The notes under the pieces were generated by a model. That model worked only from the letters and a program-made list of their open reading frames with translations. It was not told the DNA's origin and searched no databases. Positions 16,845 to 25,021 of a DNA stretch of 64,000 nucleotides are shown here, piece by piece. The stretch covers positions 1 to 64,000 of the forward strand of contig CAYNGD010000008.1 in the NCBI GenBank assembly GCA_964396965.1. Direction: 5' to 3'. The number at the start of each line of letters is the position of its first letter. Position 1 is the first letter of the stretch. This DNA is from JABMRW01 sp964396965 (lineage in GTDB: Bacteria; Chloroflexota; Dehalococcoidia; Dehalococcoidales; BS750m-G39). Both the position numbers and the translations under genes were made by a program.

Positions 16845-16875
16845 TAGGTTAAAGATGGGGGAGGGGTATAACTGG

Positions 16876-18444
16876 CTAATCTTCCCTTAGCTTGTAGCGC
16901 TGTATCTTGCCGGTGCTGGTCCTGGGCAGATCCTTGACGAACTCTATCCACCTCGGGTATTTATAGGGGGCTATGCTCTTCTTGACGAAGAGTTGAATAT
17001 CCCTGGCCAGCTTCTCCGAGGGGCGGTGACCTTTTTTGAGCCTGACGTAGGCCTTGGGCTTGACCAGCCCGTGCTCGTCCTTTTTAGCCACCACCGCCGC
17101 CTCCAGCACCGCCGGTTGGGAGATCAGGGCGTCCTCGACCTCGATGGGCGATACCCAGATACCGCCGACTTTAAGCATATCATCAGCGCGGCCGCGGTAA
17201 TAGTAGTAGCCCTCGGCGTCACGGTAGTAATGGTCGCCGGTGTTAAACCACTCGCCCAGCATCGAAGTCTTGGTCTTCTCAGAATGGCGGTAGTAATAGA
17301 GCGCGGTTGACGCTCCCTTCACCTGCAGGGTGCCTATCTCGCCGTCGGGCACCTCCTCGCCCTCCTCGTCTATAATCCGGGCCTGATAACCCGGTACCAG
17401 CTTGCCCGAGCTGCCCGGTTTGACGTCGCCGGGGCGGTTGGAGATAAAGATGTGCAAAAGCTCGGTGGATCCGATGCCGTCCAGAATCTCCAGCCCGAAC
17501 CTCTTCTTCCACTCGTAAAAGATTTCCTTGGGCAGGGCTTCGCCGGCCGAGGTGCAGATGCGCAGCGAGGAAAGGTCGTACTTCTTCTCGGCGTCCTCCA
17601 GCTCAAGCATATTGGCGTAGAGCGTGGGCACGCCGAAGAACACCGTCGGCTGGTAGCGGTCGATGGTGGCGAATATGGTCTCGGGGCGGGGCCTATCGGG
17701 GAGGAGGACCACCGAGGCGCCTGTAGCCAGGGGATAGAAGAAGCTGTTGCCCAGCCCGTAGGCAAAGAAGAACTTGGAGGCCGAAAAGAGCCTGTCCGCC
17801 TGGGTGATGCCCAGTACCGCTATGGCGTAGTTGTCAATACAGCTGAAGACATCATGCTGAAGGTGGACCGCTGCCTTGGGAACGCCGGTGCTGCCCGAGG
17901 TGTAGTTCCAGAAGGCGGCGTCCTCGAAGGTGGTATAGGCCACCTCCAGCTTATCGGAACAGCGGTCAACCAGGTCATGAAAAGCGATATGATAGGCCCT
18001 GGTCTTCTTGCCCACGATTATGGTGTTTTCCAGGTAGAGCAGCTTCTCCTTGAAGCCCTCGATTTCTTCAATGAAATCGGCATCGGCGATAAGGGTGCGG
18101 GCGCGGCTGTTGTTGAGCAGATAGCGGTAGTCGTGCTTGGTGTACATATAGTTGACCGGAATCGGTATGGCGCCAATCTTTATGGCGGCGAAGAAGCTGG
18201 CCATGGCCTCCGGCGAGTCGTACATCACCAGCATCACCCGCTCTTCCATGTGCACGCCCAGTATTTTAAGGGCATTGCCCACCCTGTTCACCAGTTTCTG
18301 CATTTCGCGGTAGGTATAGGTCTCGTCCTTATAGTAAACGGCCACCTTATCCCCCAGCCCCTTTTCCACCTTTTCATCGATGAGCTTGGTGGTTATGTTG
18401 TAGTACTGGGAGATAAATTCCTTATATTTATACTGTACTTCCAT
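16876..18444 (-). CDS. Benzoate-CoA-ligase-like acyl-CoA synthetase (AMP-forming)
   Basis: Adenylate-forming ligase, about 522 residues, predicted to activate a carboxylic acid, probably aromatic, to its CoA thioester. Motifs: YTSGSTGVPKAAVH (ATP loop), GIGSTELLHIFISN, which resembles the benzoate-CoA ligase family, YYRGRADDMLKVGG, and the C-terminal lysine in RTSTGKIQRYKL. Start ATG at 18444 has AAAGG five bases before it; a TTG at 18462 is also in frame. The exact substrate cannot be read from the sequence. It could link functionally to the dehydratase/reductase activator genes at 3.9-7.1 kb, but it is not adjacent to them. Confidence 0.85.
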   Translation of the reverse strand: MEVQYKYKEFISQYYNITTKLIDEKVEKGLGDKVAVYYKDETYTYREMQKLVNRVGNALKILGVHMEERVMLVMYDSPEAMASFFAAIKIGAIPIPVNYMYTKHDYRYLLNNSRARTLIADADFIEEIEGFKEKLLYLENTIIVGKKTRAYHIAFHDLVDRCSDKLEVAYTTFEDAAFWNYTSGSTGVPKAAVHLQHDVFSCIDNYAIAVLGITQADRLFSASKFFFAYGLGNSFFYPLATGASVVLLPDRPRPETIFATIDRYQPTVFFGVPTLYANMLELEDAEKKYDLSSLRICTSAGEALPKEIFYEWKKRFGLEILDGIGSTELLHIFISNRPGDVKPGSSGKLVPGYQARIIDEEGEEVPDGEIGTLQVKGASTALYYYRHSEKTKTSMLGEWFNTGDHYYRDAEGYYYYRGRADDMLKVGGIWVSPIEVEDALISQPAVLEAAVVAKKDEHGLVKPKAYVRLKKGHRPSEKLARDIQLFVKKSIAPYKYPRWIEFVKDLPRTSTGKIQRYKLRED

Positions 18445-18513
18445 CCTGACCTTTCGGCTCAAGTCGCTACCCTTAGTTTATAATAAATACTCCTTTTTTA
18501 CAAAGCTATGGTT

Positions 18514-18530
18514 ATTCTTCCCACCCTCAA
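18514..18530 (-). repeat. Remnant of the hairpin-G4 repeat
   Basis: The minus strand reads TTGAGGGTGGGAAGAAT, matching the end of a reverse unit, with hairpin and further G-runs absent. It abuts the -35 box of the M16 promoter. Confidence 0.45.
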
Positions 18531-18531
18531 A

Positions 18532-18561
18532 TTGACACCTAACTAACCAGACCATTAGAAT
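18532..18561 (+). promoter_or_regulatory. Predicted promoter of the M16 peptidase gene
   Basis: Consensus -35 TTGACA (18532-18537), 18-base spacer, -10 TAGAAT (18556-18561). The leader would be about 25 bases and holds GAGG in front of the TTG start. Confidence 0.7.
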
Positions 18562-18592
18562 ATAACTTAACCTTAACTTAAAGAGGCGCAAT

Positions 18593-19855
18593 TTGTACCG
18601 AAAGACCACCCTGGATAACGGCCTGCGGGTCCTCACCGAGACCATGCCCCACACCCGCTCGGTATCAATCTGCATCTTTATCGGCGTCGGCTCCAGGTAC
18701 GAGGCCGACAGCCAGGCCGGCGTCTCCCACTTCATCGAGCACCTGCTCTTTAAGGGCACACAAAAACGCGCCAATGCCAGGGAAATATCGGTGGCCATAG
18801 AGGGGGTAGGGGGGGTCGTCAACGCCGGTACCGACAAGGAGCTGACCGTTTACTGGTGCAAGACGGCCCGGCCCCACTTCCCCCTGGCGCTGGACGTACT
18901 CGCTGACATACTGCTCCACTCCAGGTTTGACCCCGACGACATCGAGAACGAGCGCCGGGTTATCATTGAGGAAATCCGCCTGGAGAGGGACTCCCCCTCC
19001 CAGCTGGTCAACATGCTCATTGATGAGCTGCTCTGGCCCGGCCACCCCCTGGGCCGTGACGTGGCCGGCGACGAGGGCTCGGTGAGCGGCATCAGCCGGG
19101 AGATGATGCTCGGCTACCTGTCACAGCACTACCTGCCAGCCAACACCGTGGTCAGCATCGCCGGCGGGCTGAAGCAAGCTGAGATGGTAAACGCGGTAAA
19201 CCAGGCGCTGGGCAGCTGGGCGGGTGGGAAGACCCACCCCGGCTACCAGGCCTACAAGGAAAGGCCCTTCCCCCGGCTTAAAATCGAGCGGAAGGAGACC
19301 GAGCAGGCCCACCTCTGCCTGGGACTGGGCGGGCTGTCCCTGCTCCACCCCAAGCGCTTCATACTAGACCTGCTTAACGTCATCCTGGGGGAGGGGATGA
19401 GCAGCCGCCTCTTTACCGAGATCCGCGACCGGCTGGGGCTGGCCTACAGCATCCACAGCTACGCCGACCACCTGCTGGACAGCGGCGATGTCACCATCTA
19501 CGCCGGTGTGGAGCCAGCCAACCTACGGGTGGCTATCGAGGCGGTGTTGGAGCAGCTCGCCCGGCTCAAAGAGAGCGTCCCCGAAGATGAACTGGTCAAG
19601 GCCAAGGAGCTGGCCAAGGGGCGGCTGCTGCTGCGCATGGAGGACAGCCGCAGCGTGGCCGGCTGGATGGGGGGGCAGGAGATTCTGACCGGCAGGATTT
19701 TAACTGTTGACCGGGTTACCCGGATTATCGACGCCATCACCGCCGACGAGATAAAAGAGCTGGCCAGGGAGCTGCTGGTGGAGAGCCAGCTGCGGCTGGC
19801 GGTGGTGGGGCCGGTGGCCGAGGATGAGCCTCTAGAGAAGCTGCTCAAGCTATAA
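18593..19855 (+). CDS. M16-family zinc peptidase (processing-peptidase-like)
   Basis: 420-residue pitrilysin-type protease with the inverted zinc motif HFIEH (46-50) and a downstream glutamate in NERRVIIEEI. Two M16 half-domains are present, the second after about residue 190, as in mitochondrial processing peptidase beta and bacterial YmxG-like proteins. No signal peptide is visible, so it is probably cytoplasmic. Start is TTG with GAGG six bases ahead. It stands alone on the plus strand and is closed by a terminator shared with groEL. Confidence 0.9.
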   Translation: MYRKTTLDNGLRVLTETMPHTRSVSICIFIGVGSRYEADSQAGVSHFIEHLLFKGTQKRANAREISVAIEGVGGVVNAGTDKELTVYWCKTARPHFPLALDVLADILLHSRFDPDDIENERRVIIEEIRLERDSPSQLVNMLIDELLWPGHPLGRDVAGDEGSVSGISREMMLGYLSQHYLPANTVVSIAGGLKQAEMVNAVNQALGSWAGGKTHPGYQAYKERPFPRLKIERKETEQAHLCLGLGGLSLLHPKRFILDLLNVILGEGMSSRLFTEIRDRLGLAYSIHSYADHLLDSGDVTIYAGVEPANLRVAIEAVLEQLARLKESVPEDELVKAKELAKGRLLLRMEDSRSVAGWMGGQEILTGRILTVDRVTRIIDAITADEIKELARELLVESQLRLAVVGPVAEDEPLEKLLKL

Positions 19856-19857
19856 AA

Positions 19858-19885
19858 ATAGCCGTGGCCCTAAGACCACGGCTAT
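19858..19885. terminator. Bidirectional intrinsic terminator between M16 peptidase and groEL
   Basis: ATAGCCGTGG (19858-19867) pairs perfectly with CCACGGCTAT (19876-19885) across an 8-base loop, between two convergent genes. The T-run is short in both directions. Confidence 0.75.
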
Positions 19886-19906
19886 CTCTAACCACTGGCT
19901 GTTGGG

Positions 19907-21526
19907 CTAGTACATGCCTTCCATACCACCCGGTGGCATGGGCGGCGTCTTTTCCTTCTCCGGTATATCAGCCACCAGCGATTCGGTAATCAGAACCATA
20001 GCGGCAATGCTGGCGGCATTCTCCAGGGCCGACCTGACCACCTTGGTCGGGTCGATAATGCCCTTCTCCACCATATCGCCGAACTCGTCGGCCTCGGCAT
20101 CGTAGCCGACGCCGGCCTTGGCCTTCTTGACGGCATCAACGATGACCGAGCCGTCCTTACCAGCGTTCTCGGCAATCCAGCGAATCGGCTCTTCCACCGC
20201 CTTGCGGATGATATTAACCCCGGTAGCCTCATCACCATCAGCAGCCACCTTTTTCAGAACCGAGGTAGCCCGCAGCAGGGCCACCCCACCGCCGGGCAGA
20301 ATGCCCTCCTCCACCGCCGCCCGGGTGGCGGAAAGGGCGTCCTCGACCCGGTGCTTCCTCTCCTTAAGCTCGACCTCGGTAGCCGCGCCGACCTTGATAA
20401 CGCCGACACCACCCACCAGCTTGGCCTGCCTCTCCTGTAATTTCTCGCGGTCAAAATCGGAGGTGGTCTCCTCTATCTGGGCCTTAATCTGCTTGATTCT
20501 GGCCTTGATGGCCTCCTCCGATCCCTTGCCCTCGACGATGGTGGTGCTGTCCTTATCGGCGGTCACCCGGCGGGCCCGGCCCAAATCTTCCACAGTAACC
20601 GAGTCCAGCTTGCGCCCCACCTCCTCCGAGATGACCTTACCGCCGGTGAGGATGGCTATATCCTCCAGCATCGCCTTGCGCCGGTCGCCAAAGCCGGGGG
20701 CCTTTACCGCCAATACATTTATGGTGCCCCGCAGCTTGTTGACCACCAGGGTGGCCAGGGCTTCGCCCTCTACATCCTCGGCGATAATCAGCAGGTTCTT
20801 GGATACCTGCAGTATCTTCTCCAGGGCCGGCAGCAGGTCGGACATCGCCGAGATTTTCTTGTCGGTAATGAGTATATAGGGGTCTTCTATCTCGGTCGAC
20901 ATCTTCTCAGCGTTGGTGATGAAATAGGGGCTGATGTAACCCCGGTCAAACTGCATACCTTCCACGTAGTCCGTCTCGTACTTTATCCCCTTGGACTCCT
21001 CGACGGTGATAACGCCGTCCTTGCCCACCTTCTCCATCACCTCGGCAATCAGGTTGCCGATCTCCTTGTCCTTGGCGGTGATGGTGCCCACCTGGGCAAT
21101 CTGCTCCTTGCCCTTGACCTCAACCGATACCTTCTTCAGCTCGTCAACGACGGCTTTAGTCGCCTTCTCGATGCCCCTCTTAAGGGCGATAGGCTCGGCC
21201 CCAGCGGCCGCGTTTTTGAAGCCCTCGGTGATAATGGCGTGGGCCAGAACGGTAGAGGTGGTGGTGCCGTCGCCGCAGGCGTCGTTAGTCTTGGTAGCCG
21301 CCTCCTTGACCAGCTGGACGCCCATGTTCTCAAAGGGGTCGGGAAGCTCGATATCCTTGGCGATGGTAACCCCGTCATCGATAACCGACGGCGCCCCCCA
21401 TTTCTTGTCCAGGGCCACGCAGTGCCCCTTGGGGCCCAGGGTCACCTTGACCGCATCAGCCAGGGTATCTATCCCCTTCTTTATGGCATGCCTGACTTCT
21501 TCGTCAAATACAATCTGTTTAGCCAT
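19907..21526 (-). CDS. groL: Chaperonin GroEL (60 kDa)
   Basis: ATP-driven folding chamber, 539 residues, full length. Present: IDDGVTIAKDIELPDPFENMG, ATP-binding DGTTTSTVLA, the ALSATRAAVEEGILPGGGVAL block and a Met/Gly-rich C-terminus ending GGMEGMY. ATG at 21526 has a ribosome-binding site (AGGAGG). It lies 10 bases after groES in the same operon and is controlled through the upstream CIRCE element. Confidence 0.98.
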   Translation of the reverse strand: MAKQIVFDEEVRHAIKKGIDTLADAVKVTLGPKGHCVALDKKWGAPSVIDDGVTIAKDIELPDPFENMGVQLVKEAATKTNDACGDGTTTSTVLAHAIITEGFKNAAAGAEPIALKRGIEKATKAVVDELKKVSVEVKGKEQIAQVGTITAKDKEIGNLIAEVMEKVGKDGVITVEESKGIKYETDYVEGMQFDRGYISPYFITNAEKMSTEIEDPYILITDKKISAMSDLLPALEKILQVSKNLLIIAEDVEGEALATLVVNKLRGTINVLAVKAPGFGDRRKAMLEDIAILTGGKVISEEVGRKLDSVTVEDLGRARRVTADKDSTTIVEGKGSEEAIKARIKQIKAQIEETTSDFDREKLQERQAKLVGGVGVIKVGAATEVELKERKHRVEDALSATRAAVEEGILPGGGVALLRATSVLKKVAADGDEATGVNIIRKAVEEPIRWIAENAGKDGSVIVDAVKKAKAGVGYDAEADEFGDMVEKGIIDPTKVVRSALENAASIAAMVLITESLVADIPEKEKTPPMPPGGMEGMY

Positions 21527-21536
21527 TTATTCCTCC

Positions 21537-21839
21537 TTATTTCTTACTAACCCTCTTGGCTAAAATGTCGCTCTCGCGCAGGATGATGAGCTCCTCATTG
21601 TCAACCTTGACCTCGGTGCCGCCATACTTGACGTAGAGCACCTCATCACCCACCTTAACATCCATGGCTATCCGTTTGCCGTCATCGGCCAGGCGGCCGG
21701 GGCCAACCGCCAGGACCTTACCCTCCTGGGGCTTCTCCTTGGCAGTATCGGGGAGGAAAATGCCACTCTTGGTCACCTCCTCCTTCTCAATAGGCTTGAC
21801 GACCACCCGGTCGCCCAACGGTTGCAACTTAACCGCCAT
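21537..21839 (-). CDS. groES: Co-chaperonin GroES (10 kDa)
   Basis: 100-residue heptameric lid for GroEL. Seen: LQPLGDRVVVKPIE at the N-terminus, the mobile-loop region with SGIFLPDTAKEKP, and VGDEVLYVKYGGTEV. ATG at 21839 is preceded by AAGGAGG. First gene of the groES-groEL operon. Confidence 0.97.
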   Translation of the reverse strand: MAVKLQPLGDRVVVKPIEKEEVTKSGIFLPDTAKEKPQEGKVLAVGPGRLADDGKRIAMDVKVGDEVLYVKYGGTEVKVDNEELIILRESDILAKRVSKK

Positions 21840-21877
21840 TCTAGTCCTCCTTCCCTTAATTCATTCCTACTCTCATT

Positions 21878-21904
21878 TTAGCACTCTCGGCGGGAGAGTG
21901 CTAA
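21878..21904. promoter_or_regulatory. CIRCE operator (HrcA binding site)
   Basis: A perfect inverted repeat, TTAGCACTC, then nine bases, then GAGTGCTAA, matches the CIRCE consensus without a mismatch. It lies just downstream of the -10 box of groES-groEL, so HrcA binding should block transcription until heat stress. hrcA is not in this window. Confidence 0.97.
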
Positions 21905-21909
21905 CACTT

Positions 21910-21939
21910 ATAATAAACCACCTTGGTCTTAACTATCAA
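21910..21939 (-). promoter_or_regulatory. Predicted promoter of groES-groEL
   Basis: Minus strand: -35 TTGATA (21939-21934), 18-base spacer, -10 TATTAT (21915-21910), immediately upstream of CIRCE. Confidence 0.8.
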
Positions 21940-22029
21940 CCCAGTTAATAACCTCTCATAGCTATTTAAAGTAATTTACATGAGTTTACAGGCATATAAA
22001 TGTCATATTCTTGGCTAAACACCGCTAAA

Positions 22030-23001
22030 TTAGGCCAGTTTAAGGCCGGGAACCACATCTAAGTCCAAACTGCCGGTCCTGCCCGCCCGCAGGCGGTAGT
22101 AGCCGCAGGCAGCTACCATGGCGGCATTATCGGTACAGAGAACCGGCGGCGGAACCAGCACCGGCAGCGGGGAATTCCTGGCCATCTGCTCCCGGAGCAG
22201 CCCGTTCGAGGCCACCCCACCGGACAATAACACCCTCTTGGCCCGCCGCCCCCGGGCGGCCGCCGCCGTCTTGGTCACCAGAACGTCAACCACCGCCGCC
22301 TGAAAGCTGGCGGCGGCATCGGCCAGCGAGGAGACTTCACCCGCCTCAACCAGGCGCAGCAGCGCCGTCTTGACCCCGCTGAAGCTGAAATCATCACTCC
22401 CTCTAAGCCAAGCGCGGGGCAGCGGGATAGAGGCCGTGCCATCTCTGGCTGCCCGCTCGATGGCCGGGCCGCCAGGGTAGCCCAAACCCAGTATCCGGGC
22501 GGCCTTATCGAAGGCCTCGCCGGCGGCGTCGTCACGGGTGCGCCCCAGGACAGCGTATTCGCCGTGTCCCCTCATCAAGACCAGGTCGCTGTGCCCGCCG
22601 GAGACAATCAGGCAGACCACCGGGAAATCAATGCTGTGACTATTCAGCCAGTTGGCGTAGATATGGGCCTCCAGGTGGTTGACCCCGATAAGGGGCAGGC
22701 CCTGGGATAGAGCTATGGCCTTGGCCACGTTCACCCCCACCAGCAGCGAGCCGGCCAGGCCAGGCCCGATGGTAACGGCGATGCCGGAAAGCTCCCGCCA
22801 GCCAACCCCGGCCATGGCTATCTCGATAACCGGAACTATTGAGAGCAGGTGCTGGCGTGAGGCCACCTCGGGGACGACCCCGCCGTAGCGGGCGTGTATT
22901 TCCACCTGAGAAGCAATCTGGTTGGAGAGTATTTTAGTGCCATCCTCGACCACCGCCGCCGCTGTCTCGTCGCAGGAGGTCTCTATCCCCAGGATTTTCA
23001 T
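22030..23001 (-). CDS. tsaD: tRNA N6-threonylcarbamoyladenosine synthase subunit TsaD
   Basis: Universal enzyme that transfers threonylcarbamoyl to A37 of ANN-decoding tRNAs. 323 residues: GIETSCDETAAAVVEDG, the metal-binding region EVASRQHLLSIVPV and GVNHLEAHIYAN, CLIVSGGHSDLVLM, and the C-terminal CTDNAAMVA. ATG at 23001 lies 8 bases after an extended -10 box, so the message is nearly leaderless, although AAGG is present in the gap. Its tsaB/tsaE partners are not seen here. Confidence 0.96.
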   Translation of the reverse strand: MKILGIETSCDETAAAVVEDGTKILSNQIASQVEIHARYGGVVPEVASRQHLLSIVPVIEIAMAGVGWRELSGIAVTIGPGLAGSLLVGVNVAKAIALSQGLPLIGVNHLEAHIYANWLNSHSIDFPVVCLIVSGGHSDLVLMRGHGEYAVLGRTRDDAAGEAFDKAARILGLGYPGGPAIERAARDGTASIPLPRAWLRGSDDFSFSGVKTALLRLVEAGEVSSLADAAASFQAAVVDVLVTKTAAAARGRRAKRVLLSGGVASNGLLREQMARNSPLPVLVPPPVLCTDNAAMVAACGYYRLRAGRTGSLDLDVVPGLKLA

Positions 23002-23009
23002 ACCCTTGA

Positions 23010-23018
23010 ATTATAGCA
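23010..23018 (-). promoter_or_regulatory. Predicted extended -10 promoter of tsaD
   Basis: The minus strand reads TGCTATAAT, an extended -10, ending 8 bases before the tsaD ATG. No strong -35 box is seen. Confidence 0.65.
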
Positions 23019-23027
23019 TAGACTCCT

Positions 23028-23056
23028 TTGACACACCTACTAACCAATGATATTAT
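23028..23056 (+). promoter_or_regulatory. Consensus promoter of the CorC-type gene
   Basis: -35 TTGACA (23028-23033), exactly 17 bases, -10 TATTAT (23051-23056). It runs divergently from the tsaD promoter and gives a leader of about 45 bases. Confidence 0.85.
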
Positions 23057-23108
23057 GACAAAAAGGGACTACTCAGGTCTATAGAAGTTGATAGCGGGGT
23101 GATGGTAT

Positions 23109-24386
23109 ATGTCCGGCCTTGACACACTCTATGTGGTGCTGCTTATCGTCTGCCTGATATTATCCGCCTTCTTCTCCAGCTCGGAGACTGCCTTTATCTC
23201 GCTGCAGAAGGTAAGAGTCCAGCACCTGATTGATAATAAGGTCAGGGGCGCCAAACTGGTAGCCAGGATGATAGCCCAGCCGGAGAAGCTCCTCTCCACC
23301 ATCCTGCTGGGCAACAGTTTCTTTAACACCGCCGCCGCCGCCATAGCCACCGCCCTGGCCATCAAACTATGGCCGTCGCAGGGCATCCTCATCGCCACCA
23401 TAGTGGTGACCATTCTGCTGCTGGTACTCTCCGAAACCACCCCCAAGACCATCGCTACCCGCCACGCCGAGGGCATGGCCCTCTTCTATGCCCGGCCCAT
23501 AGAGGCGCTCTCCTGGCTGCTCACCCCCTTTGTGGTGGCGCTGAGCTGGATTGCCTCGGGATTCAGCAAGATGTTCGGCGGGGCGCCGGTACCCAGGTCT
23601 CTGGCCAGCGAGGAGGAAATCCGCACCATGATATCAATGGGGCACAGGGAGGGGACGGTGGAGGAGGAAGAGGCGGAGATGCTGCGCAACGTGTTTGACT
23701 TCGGCAACCGCCCGGTTAGGGAGGTTATGGTGCCCCGCACCGAGGTGATATGGATAACCAGAGGCACCAAGCTGGCCGATTTCCTCAAGCTCTACGCCGA
23801 AAACCCGCTGTCCCGCTTTCCGGTGTACGAGGACAACATAGACAACGTGGTCGGCATCCTGGCGGTAAAGGACATCGTCATGGCCCAGGCCAAGGGTAAC
23901 TTCAACATCGAGGATACCATTGACGACCTCATCCGCCCGGCCTACTTCACCCCCGAGACCAAGCAGGTCAGCGAGCTATTTACCGAGATGAGAGACAGGA
24001 ACTACCGGATGACGGTGGTCGTCGATGAGTTTGGCGGCACCGCCGGCATCGTTTCCTTAAGCGGCCTGATGGAGGAAATCGTTGGTCCGGTGGGCGACGA
24101 GCTGGCGGCCATAGAGAAGGACTACGAGACCATCAACGAGTACACCTTCCAGGTTGACGGCGGTATGCGGGTTGAGGAAGCCAACGAAGAGATGAAGCTG
24201 AACATACCCGAAGGCGACAACTACGAGACGGTGGCTGGCTTTATCCTCGACCTCCTGGGGCACATACCCAAGCAGGGTGAGCAGCTAAAATACAAGGACT
24301 ACAAGATAGTTATCACCGAGATGCGGGGGATGAAGATAGAGAAGATACGCCTGATCAAGGAAAAGCATGCCGAGAATCCGGATTAG
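23109..24386 (+). CDS. CNNM/CorC-HlyC family membrane transporter
   Basis: 425-residue inner-membrane protein. The N-terminal DUF21/CNNM transmembrane domain (about 1-185) opens with a hydrophobic helix and SAFFSSSETAFISL. Two CBS domains follow (about 205-325; VREVMVPRTEV starts the first), then a CorC_HlyC domain (about 340-420). The family is linked to Mg2+/Co2+ transport or export; the ion here is not established. No signal peptide is seen beyond the first membrane helix. Its end overlaps the DUF2344 gene by 20 bases. Confidence 0.9.
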   Translation: MSGLDTLYVVLLIVCLILSAFFSSSETAFISLQKVRVQHLIDNKVRGAKLVARMIAQPEKLLSTILLGNSFFNTAAAAIATALAIKLWPSQGILIATIVVTILLLVLSETTPKTIATRHAEGMALFYARPIEALSWLLTPFVVALSWIASGFSKMFGGAPVPRSLASEEEIRTMISMGHREGTVEEEEAEMLRNVFDFGNRPVREVMVPRTEVIWITRGTKLADFLKLYAENPLSRFPVYEDNIDNVVGILAVKDIVMAQAKGNFNIEDTIDDLIRPAYFTPETKQVSELFTEMRDRNYRMTVVVDEFGGTAGIVSLSGLMEEIVGPVGDELAAIEKDYETINEYTFQVDGGMRVEEANEEMKLNIPEGDNYETVAGFILDLLGHIPKQGEQLKYKDYKIVITEMRGMKIEKIRLIKEKHAENPD

Positions 24387-25011
24387 GTTCAGCCGGGGCG
24401 AAGAGCTGAAGTTCATCTCCCACCTGGATATTATGCGCCTCTGGCAGAGGGCGCTGCACCGGGCCGGCCTGCCGCTGGCCTATACCGAAGGCTTCAGTCC
24501 ACACCCCCGGATATCGCTGGCCGCCCCACTGGCGGTGGGGGTGACCAGCCAGAGTGAGCTGATGGACGTCTTCTGCAGCCAGTGGGTCTCCCCCCACTCC
24601 TTCACCGCCGCCCTGAGCCGGCAGTTGCCGCCGGGAATAGCCATAGTGCAGCTACATATGGTCGCCCCCACCCTGCCCTCGCTGCAGTCTCAGGTGAGCC
24701 AGGCTGAGTATGAGGTCGAAATAGAGACGGACAAGGACCAGCCGGGGGTGAAGGCGGCGCTGGAGCACCTGCTGTCGCTGGAACAACTGCCCTGGCACCA
24801 TGAAAGGGATACCGGCACCCGCAGCTACGACCTGAGGGCCTTAATCAGCGACCTCTGGCTCATCGGCTGGCGCCAGGGCCAGAGCACCATCGGCATGAGG
24901 CTGCGCTGCGACAGCAGCGGCTCGGGAAGGCCGGAGCAGCTGGCGGCGGCTTTGGGATTCAGCCACCCCACCTCAATACGCCGCACCAGGCTCATCCTCA
25001 AGACAAGCTAA
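24367..25011 (+). CDS. DUF2344 (TIGR03936-type) radical-SAM-linked protein
   Basis: 214 residues with the hallmark opening RIRFSRGEELKFISHLDIMRLWQRALHRAGLPLAYTEGF (shown here in part: KFISHLDIMRLW), followed by SPHPRISLAAPL. This domain normally sits beside, or fused to, a B12-binding radical SAM protein and near rplU/rpmA. Here neither is adjacent: the neighbours are a CorC-type gene and tilS. The molecular role of the family is unknown. The start overlaps corC by 20 bases, with AAGGA upstream, so it is probably co-translated. Confidence 0.85.
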   Translation: MPRIRIRFSRGEELKFISHLDIMRLWQRALHRAGLPLAYTEGFSPHPRISLAAPLAVGVTSQSELMDVFCSQWVSPHSFTAALSRQLPPGIAIVQLHMVAPTLPSLQSQVSQAEYEVEIETDKDQPGVKAALEHLLSLEQLPWHHERDTGTRSYDLRALISDLWLIGWRQGQSTIGMRLRCDSSGSGRPEQLAAALGFSHPTSIRRTRLILKTS

Positions 25012-25021
25012 GGACTGAGGC

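Noticed and set aside
16760..16875. Lysine riboswitch before lysA
   Set aside because: The promoter lies 8 bases from the ATG, leaving no room; the rest of the gap is the dispersed repeat.
17452..18483. 343-codon plus-strand open frame opposite the acyl-CoA ligase
   Set aside because: Shadow of the ligase coding strand; its sequence mirrors the ligase codons and lacks any motif.
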